Source: Lolium rigidum
Lineage: Eukaryota; Streptophyta; Magnoliopsida; Poales; Poaceae
Assembly (NCBI RefSeq): GCF_022539505.1
Contig: NC_061510.1
Coordinates: 229,659,322 to 229,723,321, forward strand
DNA length: 64,000 nucleotides
Direction of reading: 5' to 3'
Shown: positions 1-10,630 of the stretch, piece by piece
Position numbering within the stretch: position 1 is the first letter of the stretch
Layout: each line of letters starts with the position of its first letter
Position numbers and translations under genes: made by a program
Notes under the pieces: generated by a model
The model's database searches: none
The model's input: the letters and a program-made list of their open reading frames with translations, nothing else
What the model was told of the DNA's origin: nothing

Positions 1-2263
1 AATAAACAACTGAATCATATAGCAAAGACTTTTCATGAATAGTACTTTCAAGACAAGCATCAATAAGACTTGCATAAGAGTTAACTCATAAAGCAATAAA
101 TTCTTAGTAGAAAGCTTTGAAGCAACACAAAGGAAGATATAAGTTTCAGCAGTTGCTTTCAACTTCAACATGTAAGAATCAATGCACACAGTTGACACAA
201 GTGTTTGCTTCTAAGATAGAAATAAATAGGTAAACTGACTCAACAATAAAGTAGAAGAAAGGCCCTTCGCAGAGGGAAGCATGGATTACTATTTTTGTGC
301 TAGAGCTTTTCATTTTGAAAACATAGAAATAATTTTGTCAACGGTAGTAATAAATCATATGTGTTATGTATAAGACATCCTATAAGTTGCAAGCCTCATG
401 CATAAATTACCAATAGTGCTCGCACCTTGTCCTAATTATCTTGGATTTACATGGATTATCATTGCATAACATATGTTTCAACCAAGTGTCACAAAGGGGT
501 ACCTCTATGCCGCTCGTACAAAGGTCTAAGGAGAAAGATCGCATTTGATTTCTCGTTTTTGATTATTCTCAACTTAGACATCCATACCGGGACAACATAG
601 ACAACAGATAATGGACTCCTCTTTAATGCATAAGCATTCAACGACAGATAATATTCTCATAAGAGATTGAGGATTGATGTCCAAACTGAAACTTCCACCA
701 TGATTCATGGTTTTAGTTAGCGGCTCAATGTTCTTCTCTAACAATATGCATACTCAAACCATTTGATCATGATAAATCACCCTTACTTCAGACAAGACGA
801 ACATGCATAGAAACTCACATGATATTCAACAAAGGTGTAATAGTTGATGGCGTCCCCAGAAACATGGTTACCGCTCAACAAGCAACTTATAAGAAATAAG
901 ATACATAGCTACATATTCTTTACCACAATAGTTTTTAAGGCTATTTTCCCATGAGCTATATATTGCAAAGACAAAGGATATAATTTTAGAGGTAGCACTC
1001 AAGTAATTTACTTTGGAATAGCAGAGAAATACCATGTAGTAGGTAGGTATGGTGGACACAAATGGCATAGTTTTTGGCTCAAGGGTTTGGATGCACGAGA
1101 AGTATTCCTCTCAATACAAGGCTAGGCTAGCAAGGTTGTTTGAAGCAAACTCAAGTATAAAATGGTACAGCAAAACTTACATAAGAACATATTGCAAGCA
1201 TTATAAGACTCTATGTTGTCTCTTTGTTGTTCAAACACCTTAACCAGAAAATATCTAGACTCTAGAGAGACCAATCATGCAAACCAAATTTTAACAAGCT
1301 CTATGTAGTTCTTCATTAATAGGTGCAAAGTACATGATGCAAGAGCTTAAACATGATATATTTGAGCACAACAATTGCCAAGTATCAAATTATTCAAGAC
1401 ATTATACCAATTACCACATGAAGCATTTTACGTTTCCAACCATATAACAATGAACGAAGCAGTTTTCAACCTTCGCCATGAACATTAAAAGTAAAGCTAA
1501 GAACACATGTGTTCATATGCAACAGCGGAGCGTGTCTCTCTCCCAAACAAAGAATTCTAGGATCCTATTTTATTCAAACAAAAACAAAAACAAAAGCAAA
1601 CAGACGGTCCAAGTAAATCACATAAGATGTGACGGAATAAAAATATAGTTTCACTAGAGGTGACCTGATAAGTTGTCGATGAAGAAGGGATGCCTTGGGC
1701 ATCCCCAAGCTTAGATGCTTGAGTCTTCTTAAAATATGCAGGGATGAACCACGGGGGCATCCCCAAGCTTAGACTTTTCACTCTTCTTGATCATATTGTA
1801 TCATCCTCCTCTCTTGACCCTTGAAAACTTCCTCCACACCAAACTCAAAACAAACTCATTAGAGGGTTAGTGCATAATTGAAAATTCATATATTCAGAGG
1901 TGACATAATCATTCTTAACACTTCTGGACATTGCACAAAGCTACTGAAAGTTAATGGAACAAAGAAATCCATCAAACATAGTAAAACATGCAATGCGAAA
2001 TAAAAGGCAGAATCTGTCAAAACAGAACAGTCCATAAAGACGAATTTTTCTGGGGCACTTAACTTGCTCATATGAAAATGCTCAAATTGAATGAAAGTTG
2101 CGTACATATCTGAGGATCACGCACGTAAATTGGCATATTTTTCTAAATTTTCTACAGAAGGGGCTGCTCAATTTCGTGACAGTAAGAAATCTGTTTCTGC
2201 GCAGTAATCCAAATCTAGTATCATCTTTACTATCAAAGACTTTACTTGGCACAACAATGCAAT
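1..2263 (-). mobile_element. Athila-like non-coding internal domain, copy 1 (left end outside window)
   Basis: This stretch aligns by eye with 13770-16080 in element B and with the matching part of element C, so it is the conserved non-coding internal domain of an Athila-like LTR element. It is read on the minus strand by analogy with B and C. Polypurine-type blocks (plus strand gcatccccaagcttag) occur near 1692 and 1757, as in the other copies. Small reading frames here are not conserved between copies, so I call no gene. The left boundary lies outside the window. Confidence 0.8.
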
Positions 2264-2333
2264 AAAACATGTGAGTATTGTCATAAAACTAGCATGGAAC
2301 ATAAGAAATTGTAGATACGTTTGAGACGTATCA
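2264..2333 (-). repeat. 70-bp LTR terminal remnant between two internal-domain copies
   Basis: The last 70 bases before 2334 match the end of the B LTR (13553-13622), including the terminal gacgtatca. The rest of that LTR, about 1.5 kb, is missing. The left junction falls in an A-rich tract shared by the internal domain and the LTR, consistent with microhomology-mediated deletion. Confidence 0.8.
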
Positions 2334-4864
2334 AGCATCCCCAAGCTTAGTTCCTACTCGCCCTCGAGTAGGTAAACGATAACAAAGATAATTTCTGAAG
2401 TGACATGCTATCATAATCTTGATCAATACTATTGTAAAGCATATGAGATGAATGAAGTGATTCGAAGCAATGGTAAAGACAATGATTAAACAACTGAATC
2501 ATATAACAAAGACTTTTCATGAATAGTACTTTCAAGACAAGCATCAGTAAGACTTGCACATGAGTTAACTCATAAAGCAATAAATTCTTAGTAGAAAGTT
2601 TTGAAGCAACACAAAGGAAGATATAAGTTTCAGCGGTTGCTTTCAACTTCAACATGTTTATCTCATGGATAATTGTCAACACAAAGTAATATGATGAATG
2701 CAAATAAGCAAATATGTAGGAATCAATGCACACGGTTGACACAAGTGTTTGCTTCTAAGATAGAAGGAAATAGGTAAACTGACTCAACATAAAGTAAAAG
2801 AATGGCCCTTCGCAGAGGGAAGCATGGATTACTATTTTTGTGCTAGAGCTTTTCATTTTGAAAACATAGGAACAATTTTGTCAACGGTAGTAATAATTCA
2901 TATGTGTTATGCATAAGATATCCTATAAGTTGCAAGCCTCATGCATAGAGTACCAATAGTGCTCGCACCTTGTCCTAATTAGCTTGGATTTACATGGATT
3001 ATCATTGCATAACATATGTTTCAACCAAGTGTCACAAAGGGGTACCTCTATGTCGCCTGTACAAAGGTCCAAGGAGATAGATCGCATTTGATTTCTCGTT
3101 TTTGATAGATCTCAATTAAGGACATCCATACCGGGACAACATAGACAACAGATAATGGACTCCTCTTTAATGCATAAGCATTCAACAACAGATAATATTC
3201 TCATAAGAGATTGAGGATTAATGTCCAAACTGGAACTTCCACCATGATTCATGGCTTTAGTTAGCGGCCCAATATTCTTCTCTAACAATATGCATACTCA
3301 AACCATTTGATCATGATAAATCACCCTTACTTCAGACAAGACGAACATGCATAGCAACTCACATGATATTCAACAAAGGTGTAATAGTTGATGGCGTCCC
3401 CAGAAACATGGTTACCTCTCAACAAGCAACTTATAAGAAATAAGATACATAAGTAACATATTCAATACCACAATAGTTTTTTAAGCTATTTTCCCATGAG
3501 CTATATATTGCAAAGACAAAGAATGGAATTTTAAAGGTAGCACTCAAGTAATTTACTTTGGAATGGCAGAGAAATACCATGTAGTAGGTAGGTATGGTGG
3601 ACACAAATGGCATAGTTTTTGGCTCAAGGATTTGGATGCACGAGAAGTATTCCCTCTCAATACAAGGCTTTGGCTAGCAAGGTTGTTTGAAGCAAACACA
3701 AGTATGAACCGATACGACAAAACTTACATAAGAACATATTGCAAGCATTATAAGACTCTACTACTGTCTTCCTTGTTGTTCAAACACCTTAACCAGAAAA
3801 TATCCAGGACTTTAGAGAGACCAATCATGCAAACCAAATTTCAACAAGCTCTATGGTAGTTCTTCATTAATGGGTACAAAGTACATGATGCAAGAGCTTA
3901 AACATGATCTATTTGAGCACAACAATTGCCAAGTATCAAATTATTCAAGACATTATACCAATTACCACATGAAGCATTTTCTGTTTCCAACCATATAACA
4001 ATGAACGAAGCAGTTTCAACCTTCGCCATGAACATTAAAAGTAAAGCTAAGAACACCAGTGTTCATATGAACGAGCGGAGCGTGTCTCTCTCCCAAACAA
4101 AGAATGCTAGGATCCGATTTTATTCAAGCACAAAAAAAAAACATACAGACGCTCCAAGTAAAGCACATAAGATGTGACAGAATAAAAATATAATTTCACT
4201 AGAGGTGACCTGATAAGTTGTCGATGAAGAAGGGGATGCCTTGGGCATGTCCAAGCTTAGATGCTTGAGTCTTCTTGAAATACGCAGGGATGAACCACGG
4301 GGGCATCCCCAAGCTTAGACTCTTCACTCTTCTTGATCATATTGTATCATCCTCCTCTCTTGATCCTTGAAAACTTCCTCCACACCAAACTCAAAACAAA
4401 CTCATTAGAGGGTTAGTGCATAATCAAAAATTCACATATTCATAGGTGACATAATCATTCTTAACACTTATGGACATTTCACAAAGCTACTGAAAGTTAA
4501 TGGAACAAAGAATCCATCCAACATAGCAAAACGAGGCAATGCGAAATAAAAGGCAGAATCTGTCAAAACAGAACAGTCCGTAAAGACGAATTTTTCAGGG
4601 GCACTTAACTTGCTCAGATGAAAAAGCTCAAATTGAATGAAAGTTGCGTACATATCTGGGGATCACGCACGTAAATTGGTAGATTTTTCTGAGTTACCTG
4701 CAGACGGGGCTACTCAATTTCGTGACAGCAAGAAATCTGTTTCTGCGCAGTAATCCAATTCTAGTATCAACCTTACTATCAAGGACTTTAGTTGGCACAA
4801 CAATGCAATAAAATAAAGATAAGGAGAGGTTGCTACAGTAGTAACAACTTCCAAGACTCAAATA
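2334..4864 (-). mobile_element. Athila-like non-coding internal domain, copy 2
   Basis: This is a second copy of the same domain, in the same orientation and offset about 2.5 kb from copy 1. It begins directly after an LTR end with the usual PPT-like block, so its left edge is a real LTR/internal junction. It runs into the assembly gap. No coding sequence is supported. Confidence 0.8.
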
Positions 4865-4964
4865 NNNNNNNNNNNNNNNNNNNNNNNNNNNNNNNNNNNN
4901 NNNNNNNNNNNNNNNNNNNNNNNNNNNNNNNNNNNNNNNNNNNNNNNNNNNNNNNNNNNNNNNN
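4865..4964. other. Assembly gap (100 N)
   Basis: Exactly 100 N, the conventional placeholder for a gap of unknown size. By comparison with the 3' LTR of element D, about 1.25 kb of D's 5' LTR is missing at this point. Confidence 0.99.
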
Positions 4965-5138
4965 CGCAAGGACGATAACGTCGCCCGAGCCATTCCGTCC
5001 ACCATTCTATGTGGCACGAGTACCGTGATGATCGTCGTGACGTGTAGAGCAACATCGCGTCCTCGCCCATGCCTCTCACCGCCCGTAGCACCACCTCACC
5101 GTCCGCACCCGTGGCCTCCCGCAGCAGCTCGATGAACC

Positions 5139-5146
5139 TATAAATA
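5139..5146 (+). promoter_or_regulatory. TATA box in D 5' LTR
   Basis: TATAAATA in a GC-rich context followed by a pyrimidine-rich stretch; the same motif lies at the matching place in the 3' LTR. It is probably the LTR promoter, now cut off from its own internal region by E. Confidence 0.6.
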
Positions 5147-5421
5147 GAGGACTCCCCCGCTCGATCTCTGCACACCATCTCACTTCCCTCTCTTCACTGA
5201 GCACCGTAGCACACTCGCCCTTCCCAATTTCTTCCTGGTTCGCCTGAATTTCACCGGAGTCCGCCGCGGCAGTAGCCAGATGGAGGCGACGACTCCGACC
5301 ACCCCAGCACCTCCCTCGACCCTCGCTGAGCTCACCGTCTCCTTCCACGCCGATCGCCTGCCTCGCCGAGCCTCGTCGGAGCCCCAGGTACCCCCTAGCG
5401 ACCCTCCTCGCCGCCGGTAGG

Positions 5422-5426
5422 GTTAG
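5422..5426. repeat. Target site duplication of E, left copy (gttag)
   Basis: The same five bases flank the right end of E at 33183-33187. Element D sequence resumes without loss beyond that copy. Confidence 0.95.
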
Positions 5427-5985
5427 TGTCGTTGCCTAATCGATGGTGCCTCGGAGGAGGGATCCTCACGAGGGGGAGAAGAAGTAGGGGCCATAGGGCG
5501 GAGTGCACACGGGACGGTGGTACGCGATTTACCCAGCTTCGGAACACCTGCACGATGACAGGGCCTACTGTTGCTTGTCTGGAAATATCTGGGCGCTTTC
5601 GCGATGTTACAGTGAGTTGTGGTTGTGCCTCTAGGGCTCCCGGGATCCGGCTTACAAAGGCGCACAGATCTAGGGTTTACATGGAGAGTCCTAGCCAGAT
5701 TACAGGTTGCCTAACTACGGTACAATGTCTTGCCGTGTACGTCAAGGATCCGCCTTCCCTTATACGTCGTACTGGATCCGGGTTCCTTATGGGCCTCCAT
5801 GGATCCGACTTCCTCCGAAGGTCGGTTGGATCCGGCTTCCCTCTCTTGGGCTGGACTTCATCCTTTAGGATCAACAGCAATTGGGCCACCCGATGGGCCA
5901 CATGCCACATCACCATCTATGGGCCACCCGGGCTTGCCGGATCTAGGCACTGTCGATGGTACGCCCATGAAGTATACCCACAACA
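5427..5985 (-). repeat. Element E 3' LTR
   Basis: Plus strand runs tgtcgttgcc to cccacaaca, with TG/CA termini. Nearly identical to 32625-33182. Reading frames inside it continue in neither LTR-flanking region and are not called. Confidence 0.95.
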
Positions 5986-5997
5986 GTAGCCCCCAGA
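5986..5997 (-). promoter_or_regulatory. Polypurine tract of E
   Basis: Minus strand reads TCTGGGGGCTAC immediately before the 3' LTR, where the plus-strand primer is expected. Confidence 0.75.
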
Positions 5998-6406
5998 GTT
6001 CTCCGAGTTTCACCTCTTGTTTCCGTCTTGATAACGCCTTATGGTCTCCGGCAATACTGGTAACGCGGAGAAACTTGAAGAACTCCAACTTCACATTTTC
6101 TTCTTTCCCAATTTTTAGTCGGAAAATCCCCCATCCTGTGGGACTTCATCCATCGACAGCATACAACATGTCTCCGGGTTACTCCCCTGCTTGCGGACAA
6201 GAGTTTTCTTATCTTCACGCCGTTACCCGGAACCTTAAAAGATTCAAATGGTTCCGCCAATTCTGGCGCCATTTTCGCGCGATTTGAGCGGTAAATTATC
6301 TTTAGCCGTTTTTACTACTTAGGGTTTCGACACGTGTCACGCATTCAACGGTGCGACGCTTGCGTTCTGACCACAGGATGCGGAGCACGAATCTCCTCCC
6401 ACGGCC

Positions 6407-6414
6407 TATAAATA
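6407..6414 (+). promoter_or_regulatory. TATA box of the antisense gene in E
   Basis: TATAAATA on the plus strand, about 30 bases before a pyrimidine-rich leader (ctaaccctaaacacc) and some 220 bases before the first splice donor. It lies inside the retroelement and points opposite to gag-pol. Confidence 0.7.
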
Positions 6415-6439
6415 TCCACCCTCTAACCCTAAACACCTC

Positions 6440-9400
6440 ATTCACCGCCCATTCTCCTCTCAGCGCAGCGCCGCCTCCGAGCTCTCCCTCCGCCGTACCG
6501 GAGTCTGCCGGAATCTCGCCGGAGTCGCTCCGCCGCCGCGCGGTGTTCTTCCTGTTCTTAACTTCAGCGAGCCACCGCGCCAAAACCTCGTCGCCGGCGA
6601 CTCCGACCACCACGGAAACCATTCTGGTAAGCTCTCGAGCTTCGTCCTTGCGCCGTAGTTGGTAGGGATGAGTTTAGGACTTTGACGTTGGATCCGACTA
6701 AACTAGCTTTTCCGCCATGTTTTCTTCAGATATCTTCTACAACTCCACCCCCGGCATCTGAGCCGATCACGACAACACCCCTAGCTTCCGCCCCTCCGCC
6801 CTTCGTCCCCGTTCAGCTGGATCCTTCCAAGGATTCCGGCAAGAATGTTGAGGGAACCTCTTCTAACCCGGAGAAAGCCTCCGGAGCAGATCAGGCGGAG
6901 CAGAAGGCAGAAGAAGTGGCTGCCAAAAAATCTAAGGCTCGCCAGCGGGATAGCGAGTCCAAGGGGAAATGGTGGCCCTGCACCACCACCGAGACTGAAC
7001 TCAAGAACCTCGAGGCGGAAGGCTTCCTGAGTCCCGGATCCTGGCGAACAGTTCTGGGTTCTCTGGCTCCAGCCCCCGAGGATGGAGAGATGGTGGTGAC
7101 CAAGGCACTGGTTGAGCGTGGCTTCTCATTTCCGCCATCCGATTTCTTCTCGGAAATCCTGAAGGCATATGGGCTCTAGCCCCACAACATATCCCCAAAC
7201 AGTGTCTTGGAGATCAGCAATCATGTCACCCTTTGGGAGGGCCATCTCCGGGTACCTCCCGAACTTCCTCTATTTCAATACTATTTCTCCGTCAAGAAGG
7301 AGAAGATCCGACAGACCTCCGGTTTGGCCACTTGCTGGTCCATCACTTTCATGCTCCGCCCTGGCCGCGTCTATCCTCCCACCGACCGCCACGAATCCGC
7401 GCGGTACTGGTCTGGAGGCTTCTTCTATCTGAAGGACGTCTCCGACCCGGCGAGCGAAAGGATGCTGCCGCCCTTCAAGAACAGCCCCGCCAGCGAGAAT
7501 CCGGCCTGGACGCAATGTCCTCATCTTTCCGAGTCGCCTCAGCTGACTCATGCAGTTAGGCGGATCTGCAAACTGACAGAGGAAGGCCTGACGGGGAAAG
7601 ACCTCACCATGTCCTGGTTCACCAAGCGGATCCAACCACTTCAACATCGGGATCGCCTGATGTTCCAGTACACTGGGCGCGACGATCCTATGCGCGCCTC
7701 AAAGGACAACCTCTCCACCGACGCCATCGATAAGCGGATCCGACTCCTCATCAAGATTCCGCGTGATCTTCATATTCACGTGTGTAACAAGGACATCCAC
7801 ACCAGCGGCTCCGGGACCACGGTATGTTGTCTTGACTCAACCGTTGATTTCTTTGCAATCAAAATTTTGTCTAAGTATTGGCTCGGTAACTTAGCTCGAA
7901 GCCCTCGAGGAAGGCGATCTCGGAACTCTCCTCCGGGTCCCTCACGCGGGTAACACTGATCCGGAAGCCGCATCGGAGGCGGAGGCTCCCGAAGTTCCGC
8001 GCCCCTCCAAGAGGAAAAGGGCTGCTCCCTCCAGCCCTGCAGCCAAACGTGCCCGCGAAGTGCTTAGCACTGCGGCTACCCGCAAGGCGGAGGCGGAGAA
8101 GAAGCGCCTTAAGCTCATCGACACCAGCAACAGAGCTCAAGCTGACATACACCATTTTTTCAAGCCTTCTGGGTAAGCGCTCGATTTCCGAATTAGAATC
8201 TCTCTGTCATCATGAATCAACACATACTTATTCATGCTTTTTTCTTTTGCACAACAGAAGTTCCGGAAGCCAGCCCCCCAAGGCCCCAAAGGTCCCCAAG
8301 AAGAAAACCAAACCATCTCCGGCTTCCATTCCCGTTACACCGGAAGTCGAGGTTCCGCCCAAGGCCTCCTCTACCACCATGCCGGATCCCAAGGACGTCA
8401 TCAACATTGATGACCTCCCCGAAGACCGAACTGGCCACGGCGATTCCGGCAAGGGCGCATCCTCGTCTGCACCTCCGCCTGAGCAGCCAACCGCCACCTC
8501 AGCTGAGCCAACGCCTGAGCAATACGAGCAGAAAGTGCAGCTTATCCGTGCGACTGGCACGTCTCAGACTCACCCTCACCCTACTCCATCTCTGCAAAAG
8601 CTCCCCCTCTCACAACGCCACGCGGAAGTTTCCGCCATGATGGACAAGGTGTGGGGGCCTGCGAACACGGAAATGCAGGAGCTCTCCAACCTCGAGAGTG
8701 ATCTCAAGGTCTTCTTTGCTAAGCACAAGGACGTGCGCTAGGTAACACTAGCCCCCAAGCATTGGGTTAGACATTTTTTCCGTGTAACATGTGTTAGCCG
8801 ATGCTTTTCTCGATATGTACCTTAGACGGTATTTTAAAATTTTCTCAATCCAAGACTTTGAACTCCTTGCCAGCCCCCAGAATTTTGAATTTCCGGCTAA
8901 CTCCTGTCTGCTTCTCAGAACACGCGGAAGCTGCACGAAGACCTGCGCGTCCATGTGCTGGAGCAAATGACGGAGATAGAGGGGCTGCGCCAGAATGCTG
9001 AGAATAGCCAAAAGGCTATAAAGCACTTGGAGACCCGCCTGAACGGTAAGAACTCCGAGTTGAATTTGAACCTTTCTATAAGATTTCATGATGCATAACA
9101 TGTGTGATTTTCCGCCTACAGAAGAAACTGCCAAGCGCCCCGCCATCGACGACCTGTCCGCCAAAGTCCAAGTGCTCGAGGCGGATAACGAATCCCTCAA
9201 GACCTTTATTAAAGAATCCTCCGAGAAGGAGACTTTGGCGAGGAAGGAGCTCTCGGAAAAGCACGCCCGAGACATGGCGGAACTCACTAACAAACTTAAG
9301 AAGAGCCAGCAAAGGGTAACATCCTTAGTGGCAAAAAATAAGAGTCAATAAGCGGAGGCGGAGGCTATCGACAAGATGATCTTCCGTAAGTATCCTTCAT

Positions 9401-10051
9401 GTTATAGTTCCGACTTCCTCATATGTTGCTATGTCCGCGGAAGAACTGATCACCAATTCCACAGCGAGTCTTGGCTTTGAGTGGACCAAGGAGTCAACCC
9501 TCAAGAGGACGGAGGCATATGATGAAGCGCGGAGTTCCATTGACGAGATGTTCGCAGCGTGTCACGGAATCGCCAAGTCCCTGTCTTTGAAGAGAGCCAA
9601 GACCACAGTGATTGACACTATGTCGAAGCTTATGAAGCAGGTGCCAGAGCTCATCAAAGACTGGCAAGAGTCTTCTGCTCGCGGAGTCGCCTCTCTCGTC
9701 TTAGCCACCTGCAAGGCGCACTTCCCCACTATGAACTTCGCGGATGTAGCGCGCGACACCCCCAAGGGTGCCAACATGCGCTCCATCCTTGCGGAAACCC
9801 AAGGGTTTGATCAACTATTTGTTAGGCGAGTGAATCACTCGTTCTTGTACCACAAGTATGATCTCCCCAAGGGCTTCTCGGACGCGGAAGACGAAGAAGA
9901 GGGCGATGTGGAATACTACGCGGAGGGCTCCGGCTCGAGCGCTGAGCAGTCCGAGGAAGGCTTTGACGGCGACTCCGGCATTGGTTCCGGCGACAGCTCT
10001 GGCGATGGCTCCGCCTATGTGGCGTCTGAGGAGGATCGTTCCTCCGAATAG
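6440..10051 (+). pseudogene. Spliced antisense gene of element E (Transposase_28-like protein), with three nonsense codons
   Basis: Seven exons join in a consistent phase through GT-AG introns at 6627-6729, 7822-7894, 8173-8257, 8742-8918, 9046-9121, 9386-9464. Exon 2 carries the conserved block of the Pfam Transposase_28 family ('putative gypsy type transposon'), with FPPSDFF near 7127-7147. Exon 3 carries a bipartite basic signal (KRKR at 8009-8020, KRAR at 8045-8056) and QADIHHFF at 8138-8161. Exons 4-6 are Pro/Lys-rich, then coiled coil; exon 7 ends in an acidic Glu/Ser/Gly tail. No good start codon lies between the TATA box and exon 2, so the start is unresolved. In-frame stops at 7177 (TAG), 8739 (TAG, at a splice donor) and 9349 (TAA) make this copy a pseudogene. 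Tat-lineage elements are known to carry antisense genes; their role is not established. Confidence 0.8.
8138..8161 (+). other. PIP-box-like motif in the antisense protein
   Basis: The codons read QADIHHFF, followed by Lys-Pro. This fits Q-x-x-[ILM]-x-x-[FY]-[FY], the consensus of PCNA-interacting peptides. It is in the frame set by exon 3 and ends about ten bases before the splice donor. PCNA binding is inferred from the motif alone. Confidence 0.6.
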
Positions 10052-10630
10052 AAATCCTGTGAAACAATGAGACAATGATGTATCATTTTGGCCCCGGAGT
10101 GGATTTGTAAGATAACTTAAATTCTTAAGTAGCTAGGAACGAAACAGTTATGCATGGGCGGAAACAACTTATCCTGCTATCCTTTAATATTATTTGCATG
10201 TTTTGTTTTGTCGGAAAGCAAGTGCTGGTTTCGATGTTTTCCGGCTTGCTCATTTGACCTTCCGCGAGCCGGAAGACCTTTAGCCAGAAACGCTCGCCAG
10301 CGGCGACGAAGCCCAATGGCAGTCCGTCAATAACCGCGGAAACAAGCCCCCAGCTAAGGTGCCGGAAATCGCTACTAGGAATCCATGAGTTCGCAACAGA
10401 AAACATTTCCACGAGAAAACTTAAACTTACGTCCTAAAGGACGATTTTTGAAAATCACAACTTTCATACACGCCTAGGCGGAAATATCCAGCTCTGCAGT
10501 TTTAGTCGGAAAACATACACGATCTAAAAATGAACAAGTAAAGGAGGTAAAAGACTCAAAGAGTGAACCAAAAGCTTTATTTCATTGATCATGTATAACT
10601 ATTACAGAGTATGTAACTCGGAAAATTTTG
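10052..10630. other. Spacer between convergent antisense gene and integrase end in E
   Basis: About 580 bases between the stop of the antisense gene and the end of pol, which converge here. It must hold both 3' ends. A PPT-like agcccccag block occurs near 10343. I see no reading frame worth calling. Confidence 0.6.

Larger units (their letters stand above)
4965..5426 (+). repeat. Element D 5' LTR, left fragment
   Basis: Matches 39217-39676 of the 3' LTR, including TATAAATA at 5139-5146. It is interrupted at gttag (5422-5426), which is the target site duplicated by element E. The preceding part of the LTR is in the gap. Confidence 0.85.

Noticed and set aside
1..4864. Tandem 2.5-kb repeat as a satellite or CRISPR-like array
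   Set aside because: Only two copies, each a retroelement internal domain with an LTR stub between them; no short spaced repeats.
4694..5178. Frames running through the N gap
   Set aside because: Their middle is unknown sequence, so they cannot be read as proteins.
5426..6287. Open frames across the E 3' LTR
   Set aside because: They span the LTR end and PPT and show no similarity to gag-pol or to the antisense protein.
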